DNA of 64,000 nucleotides from Streptomyces violaceoruber (GTDB taxonomy: Bacteria; Actinomycetota; Actinomycetes; Streptomycetales; Streptomycetaceae): contig JODI01000004.1 of the NCBI GenBank assembly GCA_000720805.1, positions 62,001 to 126,000 of the forward strand, written 5' to 3'. Below the pieces are notes generated by a model. That model made no database searches and was not told the DNA's origin. It was given only the letters and a program-made list of their open reading frames with translations. The stretch's first letter is position 1; each line of letters starts with the position of its first letter. Positions 47,029 to 54,896 of the stretch are shown piece after piece. The position numbers and the translations under genes are program-made.

Positions 47029-48089
47029 CGCAGCAGTCCGAGACGCAGCAGCCCGAGTCGACCGCGAGCACACCCACCCGGGAAGCCGCCGCTCCGGCGA
47101 CCTCGACTCCCTTCGCCCCGCCGGCCGAGCCCCGCCCCCTCGGTGAGCGCCGGGTGTGGCCGCGGACCTTCCACGACCGGCTCACCGCCCCGCTGCCCGG
47201 CCTCAAGGCGATGGCCCGCTTCGCCCGCGAGGGCGCCATCCGCCCCGGCCGGGAGGGCCTCGCCGACATCCCCCGGCTGCCGTTCGCACCGGGCCCGCTG
47301 CCCCGGGTCGACACGCGCACGGTCGCCGTCTCCTGGGCGGGGCACGCCAGTTGGGTGGTGCAGATCGGCGGGCTGACCGTCCTCACCGACCCGGTCTGGT
47401 CCCGCCGCATCCTCGGCACCCCGGCCCGCATCACGCCGGTCGGCATCGCGTGGGAGGCCCTGCCGCGCGTCGACGCCGTCGTCATCAGCCACAACCACTA
47501 CGACCACCTGGACGCGCCCACGCTGCGCCGACTCCCGCGCGACACCCCGGTGTTCGTACCCGCCGGGCTCGGCCGCTGGTTCCACCGCCGCCGGTTCACC
47601 AACGTCACGGAGCTGGACTGGTGGGAGGCGGTCGAACTGGACGGCGTCCGCTTCGACTTCGTCCCGGCCCATCACTGGTCCAAGCGGAGCCTCGTCGACA
47701 CCTGCCGCACCCTGTGGGGCGGCTGGGTCCTCACCGCCCCGGACGGCAGGCGCGTCCACTTCGCGGGCGACACGGGATACGGCCACTGGTTCGCCCGTAT
47801 CGGACAGCGCTACCCCGGTATCGACCTCGCGCTGCTGCCCATCGGCGCCTACGACCCCCGCTGGTGGCTCAGCGACGTCCACTGCGACCCGGAGGAGGCG
47901 GTCCGCGCCGCCCAGGACCTCGGGGCCCGGCGGATGGCGCCCATGCACTGGGCCACGTTCGTGCTGTCCGCGGAGCCGGTGCTGGAGCCGCTCACCCGGG
48001 TGCGGGCGGCCTGGGAGAAGGCGGGCCTGGACCGGGACGACCTGTGGGACCTCCCGGTGGGAGGCTCTCGGGTACTGCAGGACACGTAG
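47025..48089 (+). CDS. MBL-fold metallohydrolase (NAPE-PLD/UlaG-like)
   Basis: 354-residue metallo-beta-lactamase-fold hydrolase similar to N-acylphosphatidylethanolamine phospholipase D-type and UlaG-like enzymes. Metal motif HNHYDHLD, with later ligands in FVPAHHWSKR, HFAGDTGYG (Asp) and MAPMHWATF (His); the set for two metals looks complete. The N-terminal ~45 residues are a Thr/Pro/Gln-rich extension without signal features. The ATG at 47025 sits in the stop of the aminotransferase-fold gene; another in-frame ATG five codons earlier is possible. Substrate may be a phospholipid head group or a cyclic ester. Confidence 0.9.
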   Translation: MTQQSETQQPESTASTPTREAAAPATSTPFAPPAEPRPLGERRVWPRTFHDRLTAPLPGLKAMARFAREGAIRPGREGLADIPRLPFAPGPLPRVDTRTVAVSWAGHASWVVQIGGLTVLTDPVWSRRILGTPARITPVGIAWEALPRVDAVVISHNHYDHLDAPTLRRLPRDTPVFVPAGLGRWFHRRRFTNVTELDWWEAVELDGVRFDFVPAHHWSKRSLVDTCRTLWGGWVLTAPDGRRVHFAGDTGYGHWFARIGQRYPGIDLALLPIGAYDPRWWLSDVHCDPEEAVRAAQDLGARRMAPMHWATFVLSAEPVLEPLTRVRAAWEKAGLDRDDLWDLPVGGSRVLQDT

Positions 48090-48126
48090 GGGCTCACGGG
48101 GCGGCTTCTGACGGATCCTCGCGGCA

Positions 48127-48747
48127 TCACCCCGCGGAGCGGACCCTCTTCCACACGCTCGGCGCCGCGCCGAGCACCACGGTCAGCGCCACCGCCGCCA
48201 CCACACCCTCCCACGGCTCCTTGAAGAGCGACCCCCCGAGAATCCCGATCAGCTGATACGTCACCGCCCAGGCCAGGCACGCCGGCAGGTTCCCCCGGGC
48301 GAACCTCCGCATCGGCCACTTCGCCATCAGGCAGGCCAGCATCACCGGGATCCGGCCGGCCGGCACCAGCCGGGACAGCACCAGCACCGCCACCCCGTGA
48401 CCGGCCAGCTTCTCCTGGGCCTGCCCGAGCCGATCCTCGGGGGCGCGGGAACGTATCGCCTCCAGCCAGCGCGAGCCGTTCTTCGACTTCATGCCGCGCC
48501 GCCCCAGCCAGTACAGGGCCATGTCACCGAGGAACGCGGCCGTCGAGGCCGTCACGAACACCAGCGCCAGCGCGAACGGCGCCGTCTGGTGGAAGGCCAC
48601 CACGGCGGCCGAACTCACCAGCGCGCCGGTCGGCACCACCGGCACCAGCGCCCCGAGCAGCACCAGCACGAACAGCGTCGGATACCCGATGGCCTGCTGG
48701 GTGGACTCCGGGGTCACGCCCGTCGCGGCGGCGGCGAGCCAGGTCAC
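48127..48747 (-). CDS. DedA/VTT-domain membrane protein
   Basis: 206-residue integral membrane protein of the DedA family (lipid-carrier flippase/scramblase-type). About five hydrophobic segments: FVLVLLGALVPVVPTGALV, APFALALVFVTASTAAFLG, HGVAVLVLSRLVPAGRIPVMLACL, ACLAWAVTYQLIGILGGSLF, VVAAVALTVVLGA. The characteristic SRLVPAGRIPVML re-entrant motif with its Arg is intact. The GTG start at 48747 overlaps the upstream MBL gene (GTGA), so the two are coupled. Its 3' end converges on the NAPE-PLD-like gene 37 bases away. Confidence 0.88.
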   Translation of the reverse strand: MTWLAAAATGVTPESTQQAIGYPTLFVLVLLGALVPVVPTGALVSSAAVVAFHQTAPFALALVFVTASTAAFLGDMALYWLGRRGMKSKNGSRWLEAIRSRAPEDRLGQAQEKLAGHGVAVLVLSRLVPAGRIPVMLACLMAKWPMRRFARGNLPACLAWAVTYQLIGILGGSLFKEPWEGVVAAVALTVVLGAAPSVWKRVRSAG

Positions 48748-49517
48748 CGGGCGACCTCCAGCCGCACGCTCTCCCCGTGCGCGAGCCGGTGCACCGCCAC
48801 CTGCGGCGCGCGTTCGGCCGCGAGGCGCACGAACTCGTCGCCCGGCGCGTGGAACTCGTGCGGGCGCACGGCGTCCATCCCGATCGGCCAGTACGTGCCG
48901 TAGTGCACCGGCACCGCGCTGAGCGGCCCGAGCCGGGCCAGCGCCTGAGCCGCCCGCCCCGCGTCCAGGTGGCCCTCGCCGAGGTACGGTCCCCAGCCGC
49001 CGACCGGCAGCAGGGCCACGTCGACCGGCCCGACCTCCTTGGCCATCTCGTCGAACAGGCCGGTGTCCCCGGCGAAGTAGGTGCGGGCCTCGCCCTCGAC
49101 GACGTACCCGAGGGCGGGGGAGCGGTGCGGACCGATCGGCAGCCGCCGCCCGTCGTGCAATGCGGGCACGACCCGTATCGACAGGTCGCCGACGCGGGTC
49201 TCGTCGCCGGGCGCCACCTCGCTCACGTCGAGGTGGACGAGCCGGCGCAGCCCCGGTACCGCCCGTGGTGCGCCCCGGGGCACGAGCAGGCGCGTGCCCG
49301 GCGAGAGCCGCGCCAGTGAGGGTATGTGCAGATGGTCGGAGTGCAGATGGGAGACCAGCGCCACGTCGGCCCGCCAGGCTCCCGGCGGCGGCAGCGCGCC
49401 CTGGCGGCGCCGCAGATGCGCCAGCCGACGGGCGAACAGAGGATCGGTGAGCACGCGGACGTTCGAATCCTCGATCGTGCAGGTGGCATGGCCCCACCAG
49501 GTGATCTCCACCGGCAC
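48744..49517 (-). CDS. MBL-fold metallohydrolase (UlaG/YtnP-like)
   Basis: 257-residue metallo-beta-lactamase-fold protein. Starts VEITWWGHATCTIE; the metal motif reads SHLHSDHLHIPSL (H-x-H-x-D-H intact), followed by FAGDTGLFDE and VPVHYGTYWPIG. GTG start at 49517. Distinct in sequence from the 354-residue MBL protein encoded nearby. Coupled to a DedA-type membrane protein, so both MBL genes here sit next to membrane/lipid functions. Confidence 0.88.
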   Translation of the reverse strand: MPVEITWWGHATCTIEDSNVRVLTDPLFARRLAHLRRRQGALPPPGAWRADVALVSHLHSDHLHIPSLARLSPGTRLLVPRGAPRAVPGLRRLVHLDVSEVAPGDETRVGDLSIRVVPALHDGRRLPIGPHRSPALGYVVEGEARTYFAGDTGLFDEMAKEVGPVDVALLPVGGWGPYLGEGHLDAGRAAQALARLGPLSAVPVHYGTYWPIGMDAVRPHEFHAPGDEFVRLAAERAPQVAVHRLAHGESVRLEVAR

Positions 49518-49602
49518 CTCTTTGCCTCCTTCGCGCGACTCCCCCGAAGCCTACGGGCAGGAGTAGGGTCGGCGGCGAAACCCGGAGGTGAGGGGGGACT
49601 TC

Positions 49603-50034
49603 ATGGGACAGGCGCGCGGTGCCCTCGGCACGCCCGGACCGCTCCGCGTCACGGCGATCGCGAGCCTGACGCCCCTGGAGGAGCTCGACGACGACCCTTT
49701 CCTGGTGGACTCCCGCAGCCAGCACGCGATGTGCTCCCGCTGGGCCGCCGAGCGGGGCTACGTCGTCACCCGGGAACTCCTCGTGTGTGCGCTGCGCCCC
49801 GACCACGGCGTCCTGTGGGAGGGCGTGCGGCCCGGCCGTGACCTGTTCGTCGCGCCGAGCCTGCGGGTGCTGCGCAGCGCGCTGTCGTCGGTCGAGGAGT
49901 TCACCGCCGAGTGCGCCCGGCGAGGGGTGCGGGTGGAGACGGTCGGCCACGCGGAGCCGTCGTACGACGCCCAGATGAAGGCCCGGGTGCACCGGCGGCT
50001 GTCGATGCCGACGGCGGGGTACGACGGGCGCTGA
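49603..50034 (+). CDS. Conserved hypothetical protein
   Basis: 143-residue soluble protein with no motif I can name. The middle segment HAMCSRWAAERGYVVTRELLV resembles the N-terminal helix-strand of resolvase-like folds and LEELDDDPFLVDSRSQ precedes it, but no catalytic Ser or recombinase domain is present. Start ATG 49603 chosen because GAGGGGGGA is upstream and a TAGGGT hexamer lies at 49564-49569; an in-frame GTG at 49588 would add five residues. Stands divergent from the MBL/DedA pair. Confidence 0.7.
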   Translation: MGQARGALGTPGPLRVTAIASLTPLEELDDDPFLVDSRSQHAMCSRWAAERGYVVTRELLVCALRPDHGVLWEGVRPGRDLFVAPSLRVLRSALSSVEEFTAECARRGVRVETVGHAEPSYDAQMKARVHRRLSMPTAGYDGR

Positions 50035-50155
50035 GCGCTCCGTCGGCGCTCCGGTACGCCGCGCGGGCCGGTCGCGGACGTCCCGTCACCGGCGTCCCGG
50101 CCGAAAACGCGTATGACAGGCTTGGCTCAGGCCCGCATCGACGACGGGCCGGGAC

Positions 50156-52339
50156 GTGAGGTGTCGGGGCGTGCGTGCAGGGCGTTGGCGGCGGGTCGTC
50201 AGTCAGATCGGGCGGAGCGTCGCGGTGTGGGTCGTGTCCACCCTGACGATGCTCGTGCTGGCGGGCCTCCTGCCGGACTTCAGGCTGCAGTCCGCCGACG
50301 GCGACAGCGCCACCCGGATCGCCGTCACCGCCGCGTTCGGCGCCGGTGCCTTCGGACTCCTGTCGGCCCTGGTGTGGCCCCTTCTCGTACGGCTGCTGCT
50401 GCTCGTGCCGGCGCTCGTGCTCGGGCTGCTGGTGTTCTTCCTCAACGGCGGGCTGCTGCTGCTCGCGCTGCGGCTGAACCCCACCGAGCAGGGCGACGCC
50501 GCGCCTGAGACCGCGGTCGTGGTCGCCGCCGTGATGTCCGCGGTGGCCTCCGCGACGGGCGCCGCGCTGGCCGTCCGCGACGACGACGCCTACCGGCGCC
50601 GCCTGTACCGCCTCGCCGACCGCCGCCGTTCCGGGCCGGCCTGCCCCACCGCCCCCGGCACCGTGTTCATGCAGCTCGACGGCGTCGGCCACGACGTGCT
50701 GCTCGACGCGGTCGGCAAGGGTGTGATGCCCACGGTCGCCCGCTGGCTCGGCGTCAGCGAGAACGACAGCGAGAGCGGTGGTGGGAACGGCAGCGAGTGC
50801 GGTGGTGAGAACGGCAGCGGGAGTGGCGGTGCGAGCGCCGGCCGCGGCACGGACACGGGCCGCAAGGCCACCCACCGGCTCACCCCCTGGCGCACCGACT
50901 GGTCCAGTCAGACCGGGGCCAGCCAGCTCGGCATCCTGCACGGCAGCAACCACGACGTCCCCGCCTTCCGCTGGTACGAGAAGGACCGCCAGGAGGTCAT
51001 GGTCTGCAACCGCCCCACCAGCGCCGCCGAACTCCAGCGCCGAGCCGTCCGGGCCACCGGCGACGGCGGACTGCTCACCCTGGACGGCGCCAGCCGCGGC
51101 AACCTGTTCTCCGGCGGCGCCGACGAACAGGCCCTGGTGCTGTCCATAGCCGCCCGCCGGCGCAGCCGCGAGACCCGCTCCAGAGCGGGCTACTTCGCCT
51201 ACTTCTCCGACCCGGCCAACGCCGTGCGCACCGCCATGTCCTTCGTCGCCGAGGTCGGCCGGGAGATGGGCCAGTCCACCCGGACCCGCTTCTGCAAGGT
51301 CCGCCCCCGGGTGGGGCGCGGCGGCCTGTACCCGTTCGTCCGCGCCTTCGCGACCGTCGTCGAACGCGACGTCGTCGTCGCCGCGGTGATGGGCGACATG
51401 CTCGCCGGGCGCACCGCCGTCTACGCCGACCTCGTCGCGTACGACGAAGTGGCGCACCACTCCGGGCCGATGAGCCGGGACGCCGAGAAGGTCCTGGAAC
51501 GTCTCGACCGGTCCCTCGCGCTGATCGAGACGGTCGCCGAGCACGCCCCGCGCCCGTACCGGATCGTGGTGCTCTCCGACCACGGGCAGAGCCCCGGCGA
51601 GACCTTCCGCACCCGCTACGGCCTCACCCTCGGCGACCTGGTGCGGGCCGGCTGCGGTCTGCCCGTACCGCGCCGGGCGCGACGCACCCACAGCGGCGCC
51701 GAGGCCCGGGCGGCCGTGCGCGCCGCGCTGCGCCGGCCCGTCGAGGAACGCCGTGAGCAGTACCGGCCCGCCCGCCGGGCGGAGCCGATCGTGCTGGCCT
51801 CCGGCAACCTGGGCCTGATCTCCTTCCCGGACGTGCCGCACCGGATGAGCAAGGAGGAGATCGACGCCCGCCACCCCGCCCTGCTGACGACCCTCGCCAA
51901 CCACCCCGGCATCGGCTTCCTGCTGGTCCGCAGCGAGGAGCACGGCGGGGTCGTCCTCGGCCCGTTCGGCGCCGAGATACCGCTCGACGAACTCGACGGG
52001 AACCCGGGCCCGCTCGCGGACTTCGGTCCCGGCGCCGCCGACGCGGTCCGCCGCACCCACTCCTTCCCGCACACCGCCGACATCATGGTCAACTCCTGGT
52101 ACGACCCGGCCGAGGGCGAGGTCCTCGCGTTCGAGGAGCAGATCGGCTCGCACGGCGGTCTCGGCGGCGCCCAGGGCCGTCCCTTCCTGCTGTCGCCCCT
52201 CGTCCTGACCGCGCCCGTCGAGGACGGGACCGAACTCACCGGTGCCGAGCACATCCACCGCGTCCTGAGCCGCTGGCTGCAGGAGATGGACGGCCCTCAG
52301 GTCCCGTTGGCGGCCCGCCAGGAACCCCGCGCGGCCTGA
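50156..52339 (+). CDS. Membrane-anchored alkaline-phosphatase-superfamily protein (4TM domain + phosphodiesterase)
   Basis: 727-residue fusion. N-terminal ~25-145 is a four-helix membrane domain (AVWVVSTLTMLVLAGLLP, VTAAFGAGAFGLLSALVWPLLV, LLLLVPALVLGLLVFFLNGGLLLLAL, VVVAAVMSAVASATGAAL), as in the mycobacterial 4TM family. From ~180 an alkaline-phosphatase/phosphodiesterase-superfamily domain: metal sites in MQLDGVGHD, VAYDEVAHHSG, VVLSDHGQSPG and QIGSHGG. A Ser/Gly/Asn-rich insert (~210-240) precedes TGASQLGILHGSN, which may carry the nucleophile. GTG 50156 is the longest start; GTG 50171 is possible. It could act on phospholipids or teichoic acid-like polymers at the membrane. Confidence 0.85.
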   Translation: MRCRGVRAGRWRRVVSQIGRSVAVWVVSTLTMLVLAGLLPDFRLQSADGDSATRIAVTAAFGAGAFGLLSALVWPLLVRLLLLVPALVLGLLVFFLNGGLLLLALRLNPTEQGDAAPETAVVVAAVMSAVASATGAALAVRDDDAYRRRLYRLADRRRSGPACPTAPGTVFMQLDGVGHDVLLDAVGKGVMPTVARWLGVSENDSESGGGNGSECGGENGSGSGGASAGRGTDTGRKATHRLTPWRTDWSSQTGASQLGILHGSNHDVPAFRWYEKDRQEVMVCNRPTSAAELQRRAVRATGDGGLLTLDGASRGNLFSGGADEQALVLSIAARRRSRETRSRAGYFAYFSDPANAVRTAMSFVAEVGREMGQSTRTRFCKVRPRVGRGGLYPFVRAFATVVERDVVVAAVMGDMLAGRTAVYADLVAYDEVAHHSGPMSRDAEKVLERLDRSLALIETVAEHAPRPYRIVVLSDHGQSPGETFRTRYGLTLGDLVRAGCGLPVPRRARRTHSGAEARAAVRAALRRPVEERREQYRPARRAEPIVLASGNLGLISFPDVPHRMSKEEIDARHPALLTTLANHPGIGFLLVRSEEHGGVVLGPFGAEIPLDELDGNPGPLADFGPGAADAVRRTHSFPHTADIMVNSWYDPAEGEVLAFEEQIGSHGGLGGAQGRPFLLSPLVLTAPVEDGTELTGAEHIHRVLSRWLQEMDGPQVPLAARQEPRAA

Positions 52340-52947
52340 CCCCACCACCGCTCCTGTGCCCCGCCGCGGTCGCGGCGCCTCCTGGAAAATCGACTGCGCC
52401 CGCCGGTCGCCCCGCCCGCACTGCCGTACCGGACGCCGCGCACCCGCGCGTCCTTCGCGAACACCCCGGGAGTCGCCTCTTGCAGGCAGCGGTCTCCGTC
52501 ACGCCCTCCCGCGTCCCCGGGCTGCTGCTCGGTCTCGCCACGGTGCGGCCGGTCTTCGTCCGGGGCGCCCCCGGCATCGGAAAGTCCTCCCTGGTGCGGG
52601 AGTTCGCCGACTCGCTGGGCCTGGAGTGCGTGAGCGTCTCCGACCAGTTCGGTGATTCCATGTCAGACATGCCGTCCGGCGTGGGTTGTGCCACCCCCGA
52701 TGCATCGCGCGCCCGCACTCCTTCGGGCGGTGCCTCGACGAGGAACCCGGCGCACCGGTGCCGGTGATGACCGGCGGCTGGTGCGACGTCCCGCGGGTGC
52801 GTCGCGAGCACGCCCATCCGATCCCGCGGGGCGCCCGCCTGCCGTTCAGCCCGTGCGGGCAGGTCTCCGCGTGAGCTGAGCCCGAGTGTGGTCGGATAGT
52901 GCCCTAACCCGTTACCGGGACCGTATGACCGTACGAAAGGATTGACC
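52340..52947. other. Gene-poor stretch containing a broken ATPase gene
   Basis: 608 bases between the phosphatase-superfamily gene and OsmC. The only recognisable content is the MoxR-type fragment (52480 to about 52640). After it, bases 52690-52874 keep a coding-like frame (GAPVPVMTGGWCDVPRVRREHAHPIP) that I cannot assign and that has no start; it may be a second remnant. The OsmC promoter must lie in 52875-52940. Confidence 0.55.
52480..52767 (+). pseudogene. Truncated MoxR/AAA ATPase
   Basis: The frame begins with a plausible MoxR-type N-terminus: PSRVPGLLLGLATVRPVFVRGAPGIGKSSLVREFADSLGLECVSV, including a perfect Walker A (GAPGIGKS). After residue ~55 similarity ends abruptly at SDQFGDS, and the next 40 residues are low-complexity. 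Walker B, sensor regions and the remaining ~200 residues of the AAA fold are missing. The remnant cannot hydrolyse ATP and probably results from a deletion. Confidence 0.75.
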
Positions 52948-53376
52948 GTGGCCACCACGCGCTCCGCTCACACCGTCTGGGAAGGCAACCTGCTCGAGGG
53001 CAACGGCGTCGTCACCTTCGACACCTCCGGCGCCATCGACGCACAGCCGGTGACCTGGGCCTCCCGTAGCCAGGAGGCCAACGGCAAGACCAGCCCCGAG
53101 GAGCTGATCGCTGCCGCCCACTCCAGCTGCTTCTCCATGGCGTTCTCGCACGCCCTCGCCGGGGCCGGCACCCCGCCCACCAAGCTCGTCGCCTCCGCCG
53201 ACGTCACCTTCCAGCCGGGAGAGGGCATCACCGGCATCCACCTCACCGTCGAGGGCACGGTGCCGGGCATCGACGAGGACGCCTTCGTCGCGGCCGCCGA
53301 GGAGGCCAAGGCCAACTGCCCCGTCAGCCAGGCCCTGAAGGCCGTACCGATCACGCTGTCCGCGAAGCTCGCCTGA
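52948..53376 (+). CDS. OsmC family peroxiredoxin
   Basis: 142-residue OsmC/Ohr-type thiol peroxidase that reduces organic hydroperoxides. Both redox Cys are present: AAHSSCFSMAFS (~60) and KANCPVSQAL (~125). It is the OsmC subtype (NGKTSPEELIAAAHSSCF). The GTG at 52948 is preceded by GAAAGGA at seven bases; the TTG two codons earlier is less likely. Located in a stress-gene neighbourhood; no SigB-type promoter is visible upstream, so it may be controlled differently. Followed by a terminator at 53404-53426. Confidence 0.93.
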   Translation: MATTRSAHTVWEGNLLEGNGVVTFDTSGAIDAQPVTWASRSQEANGKTSPEELIAAAHSSCFSMAFSHALAGAGTPPTKLVASADVTFQPGEGITGIHLTVEGTVPGIDEDAFVAAAEEAKANCPVSQALKAVPITLSAKLA

Positions 53377-53403
53377 GCACCCTCCGGGACACGACACCCG
53401 CCG

Positions 53404-53426
53404 GGCCGCCCCGCGCCGGGGCGGCC
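53404..53426 (+). terminator. Terminator of the osmC-like gene
   Basis: GGCCGCCCC (53404-53412), loop GCGCC, GGGGCGGCC (53418-53426). A nine-bp perfect GC stem, 28 bases after the stop. Confidence 0.8.
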
Positions 53427-53445
53427 TGCGTGTGCGCCCGGGCCG

Positions 53446-53469
53446 GTTCACGGACACCGGCCCGGGTAC
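53446..53469 (+). promoter_or_regulatory. SigB-type promoter of the CorA-like gene
   Basis: GTTC (53446-53449), 14-base spacer, GGGTAC (53464-53469). The spacing is exact; the -35 is GTTC instead of GNNT, a common variant. The transcript would start about 25 bases before the GTG at 53501. Confidence 0.5.
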
Positions 53470-53500
53470 ATAGCTGAACGGCGGCGGAAGGACGGCAACG

Positions 53501-54889
53501 GTGGCGGGAACATCCAGCGCGACGACGGCACTCGACTCCGCGACCCGTGAACTGACCCGTACGGTCCTGTTGTTCAGCCTCGACGGCCGGGCCCGCCCGC
53601 GGCCCGCCACCTCCGACGCACTCGTCGACCGGCTCGACTTCGGCCGCTTCGCACCCCACCTGAGGACCAGCCAGGCCGTCCTGCCCGTGCCGGTGCTGAC
53701 CATGACCCTGACCCCCGAGGACCTGCGACCGCCGCACGGGGACCACGGCCTCGCCCTCGCCTCGGCCGATCTCCTGGTCCTCGCCACCCCGCGCGGTGAC
53801 GTCACCCTCGTCGTCGACTGCGAGTTCGCCGCGGACACCGCGCCGGACGCCCTCGCCGGCTGGCTCGCCGACACCTGCTTCGAACGCCGCGGCCTCCAGC
53901 TCGGCGGTCGGCCGCTGCTCGACGTGGTCAACGAACGTCTCGCCCTGCCGACGCCACTCGCCTACGGCCAGAACGTCCACCAACTCGTCTTCCCCGGCGG
54001 GCGGTTGCTGCGTGACCTGCTGTCCGCCCACCTCACCGACGACGCCCGCAGACACACCCTGCTCAACGCGATCGTCTACCGCGGCCGGATGCCGGCGCAC
54101 CGCACACCCGACGCCGAGGGCGCCCTGCCGCCCAACCTCAGGAACCACGGCGTCACCCTGTCCGCACACGGCCGCGGTGTCTCCGTCCAGGCCGGCTGGG
54201 CACCGCACGTCGAGAACGGCCTCGTCCTGGTCGCCGTCGGCATGATCTCCGCCCTCGCCGTCCTCCAGCGCACCCGCCTGGCCGCCTTCGACACGATGCG
54301 CGCCAACGAGCGGGCCCCGATGACGGACTCGCCGTCCGAGGTCCGCTCCCTCATCTCGCGCCTTTCGGCCGGCGTGAACGAACTCCAGCTGGACCTGGCC
54401 TTCGGCGTCGAGGCGTACGTCGACAGCCTGCTGATCCCGGAGATGCTCATGGAGGCCTTCCAGTCCTCCCTGCGCGACACCCTCGGCATCCGCGACAGCC
54501 TGGAGAACTCCGCGCGCATGGTCGAGCGCCTCACCTCCGTCATCAGCGCCCGCTCCGCCGCCCTGGACGCCGAACTCGCCGAACGCGACGACCGCCGCGA
54601 CCGGACCGTCTCCGCCCTGGTCGCGGCGGCCACCCTGATCGCGCTGCCGCCGACCCTGCTGCTGGCGTTCTTCGGGGTCAACGGCACCGACGTCCACGAC
54701 GACCGCTCCATCCTCGACCTCGGCACCTACGGCACGGCGTACGCGCTGGCCTGGCTTCCCTTCGTGGTCCTCGTCGTGATCGGATACGTCCTGCTGCGCC
54801 GGGTCGGCAGACGCTCCGGCTCCCTCCTGTCCCCGCCCGACGGCCGGCCCGCTCCGGTGCCCGCGCCCCGATCCCCGTCCGGGAGCTGA
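53501..54889 (+). CDS. CorA-like membrane protein (divergent, GVN motif)
   Basis: 462-residue protein. The N-terminal ~225 residues are hydrophilic with no recognised domain. Residues ~260-380 are predicted long helices (VNELQLDLAFGVEAYVDSLLIPEMLMEAFQSSL) like the CorA stalk. At the C-terminus are two transmembrane helices separated by FFGVNGTD: VAAATLIALPPTLLLAFFGVNG and YALAWLPFVVLVVIGYVLL. CorA Mg2+ transporters have GMN here; GVN occurs in divergent members. Probably an ion channel or channel-like protein, substrate unproven. GTG start with AAGGA eight bases upstream; SigB-type promoter before it. GDPD gene follows after seven bases. Confidence 0.75.
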   Translation: MAGTSSATTALDSATRELTRTVLLFSLDGRARPRPATSDALVDRLDFGRFAPHLRTSQAVLPVPVLTMTLTPEDLRPPHGDHGLALASADLLVLATPRGDVTLVVDCEFAADTAPDALAGWLADTCFERRGLQLGGRPLLDVVNERLALPTPLAYGQNVHQLVFPGGRLLRDLLSAHLTDDARRHTLLNAIVYRGRMPAHRTPDAEGALPPNLRNHGVTLSAHGRGVSVQAGWAPHVENGLVLVAVGMISALAVLQRTRLAAFDTMRANERAPMTDSPSEVRSLISRLSAGVNELQLDLAFGVEAYVDSLLIPEMLMEAFQSSLRDTLGIRDSLENSARMVERLTSVISARSAALDAELAERDDRRDRTVSALVAAATLIALPPTLLLAFFGVNGTDVHDDRSILDLGTYGTAYALAWLPFVVLVVIGYVLLRRVGRRSGSLLSPPDGRPAPVPAPRSPSGS

Positions 54890-54896
54890 CCCGCCG

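Noticed and set aside
52686..52874. Coding-like frame after the MoxR remnant as an independent gene
   Set aside because: No ribosome site, no recognised domain and no clear start; kept only as a possible second remnant.
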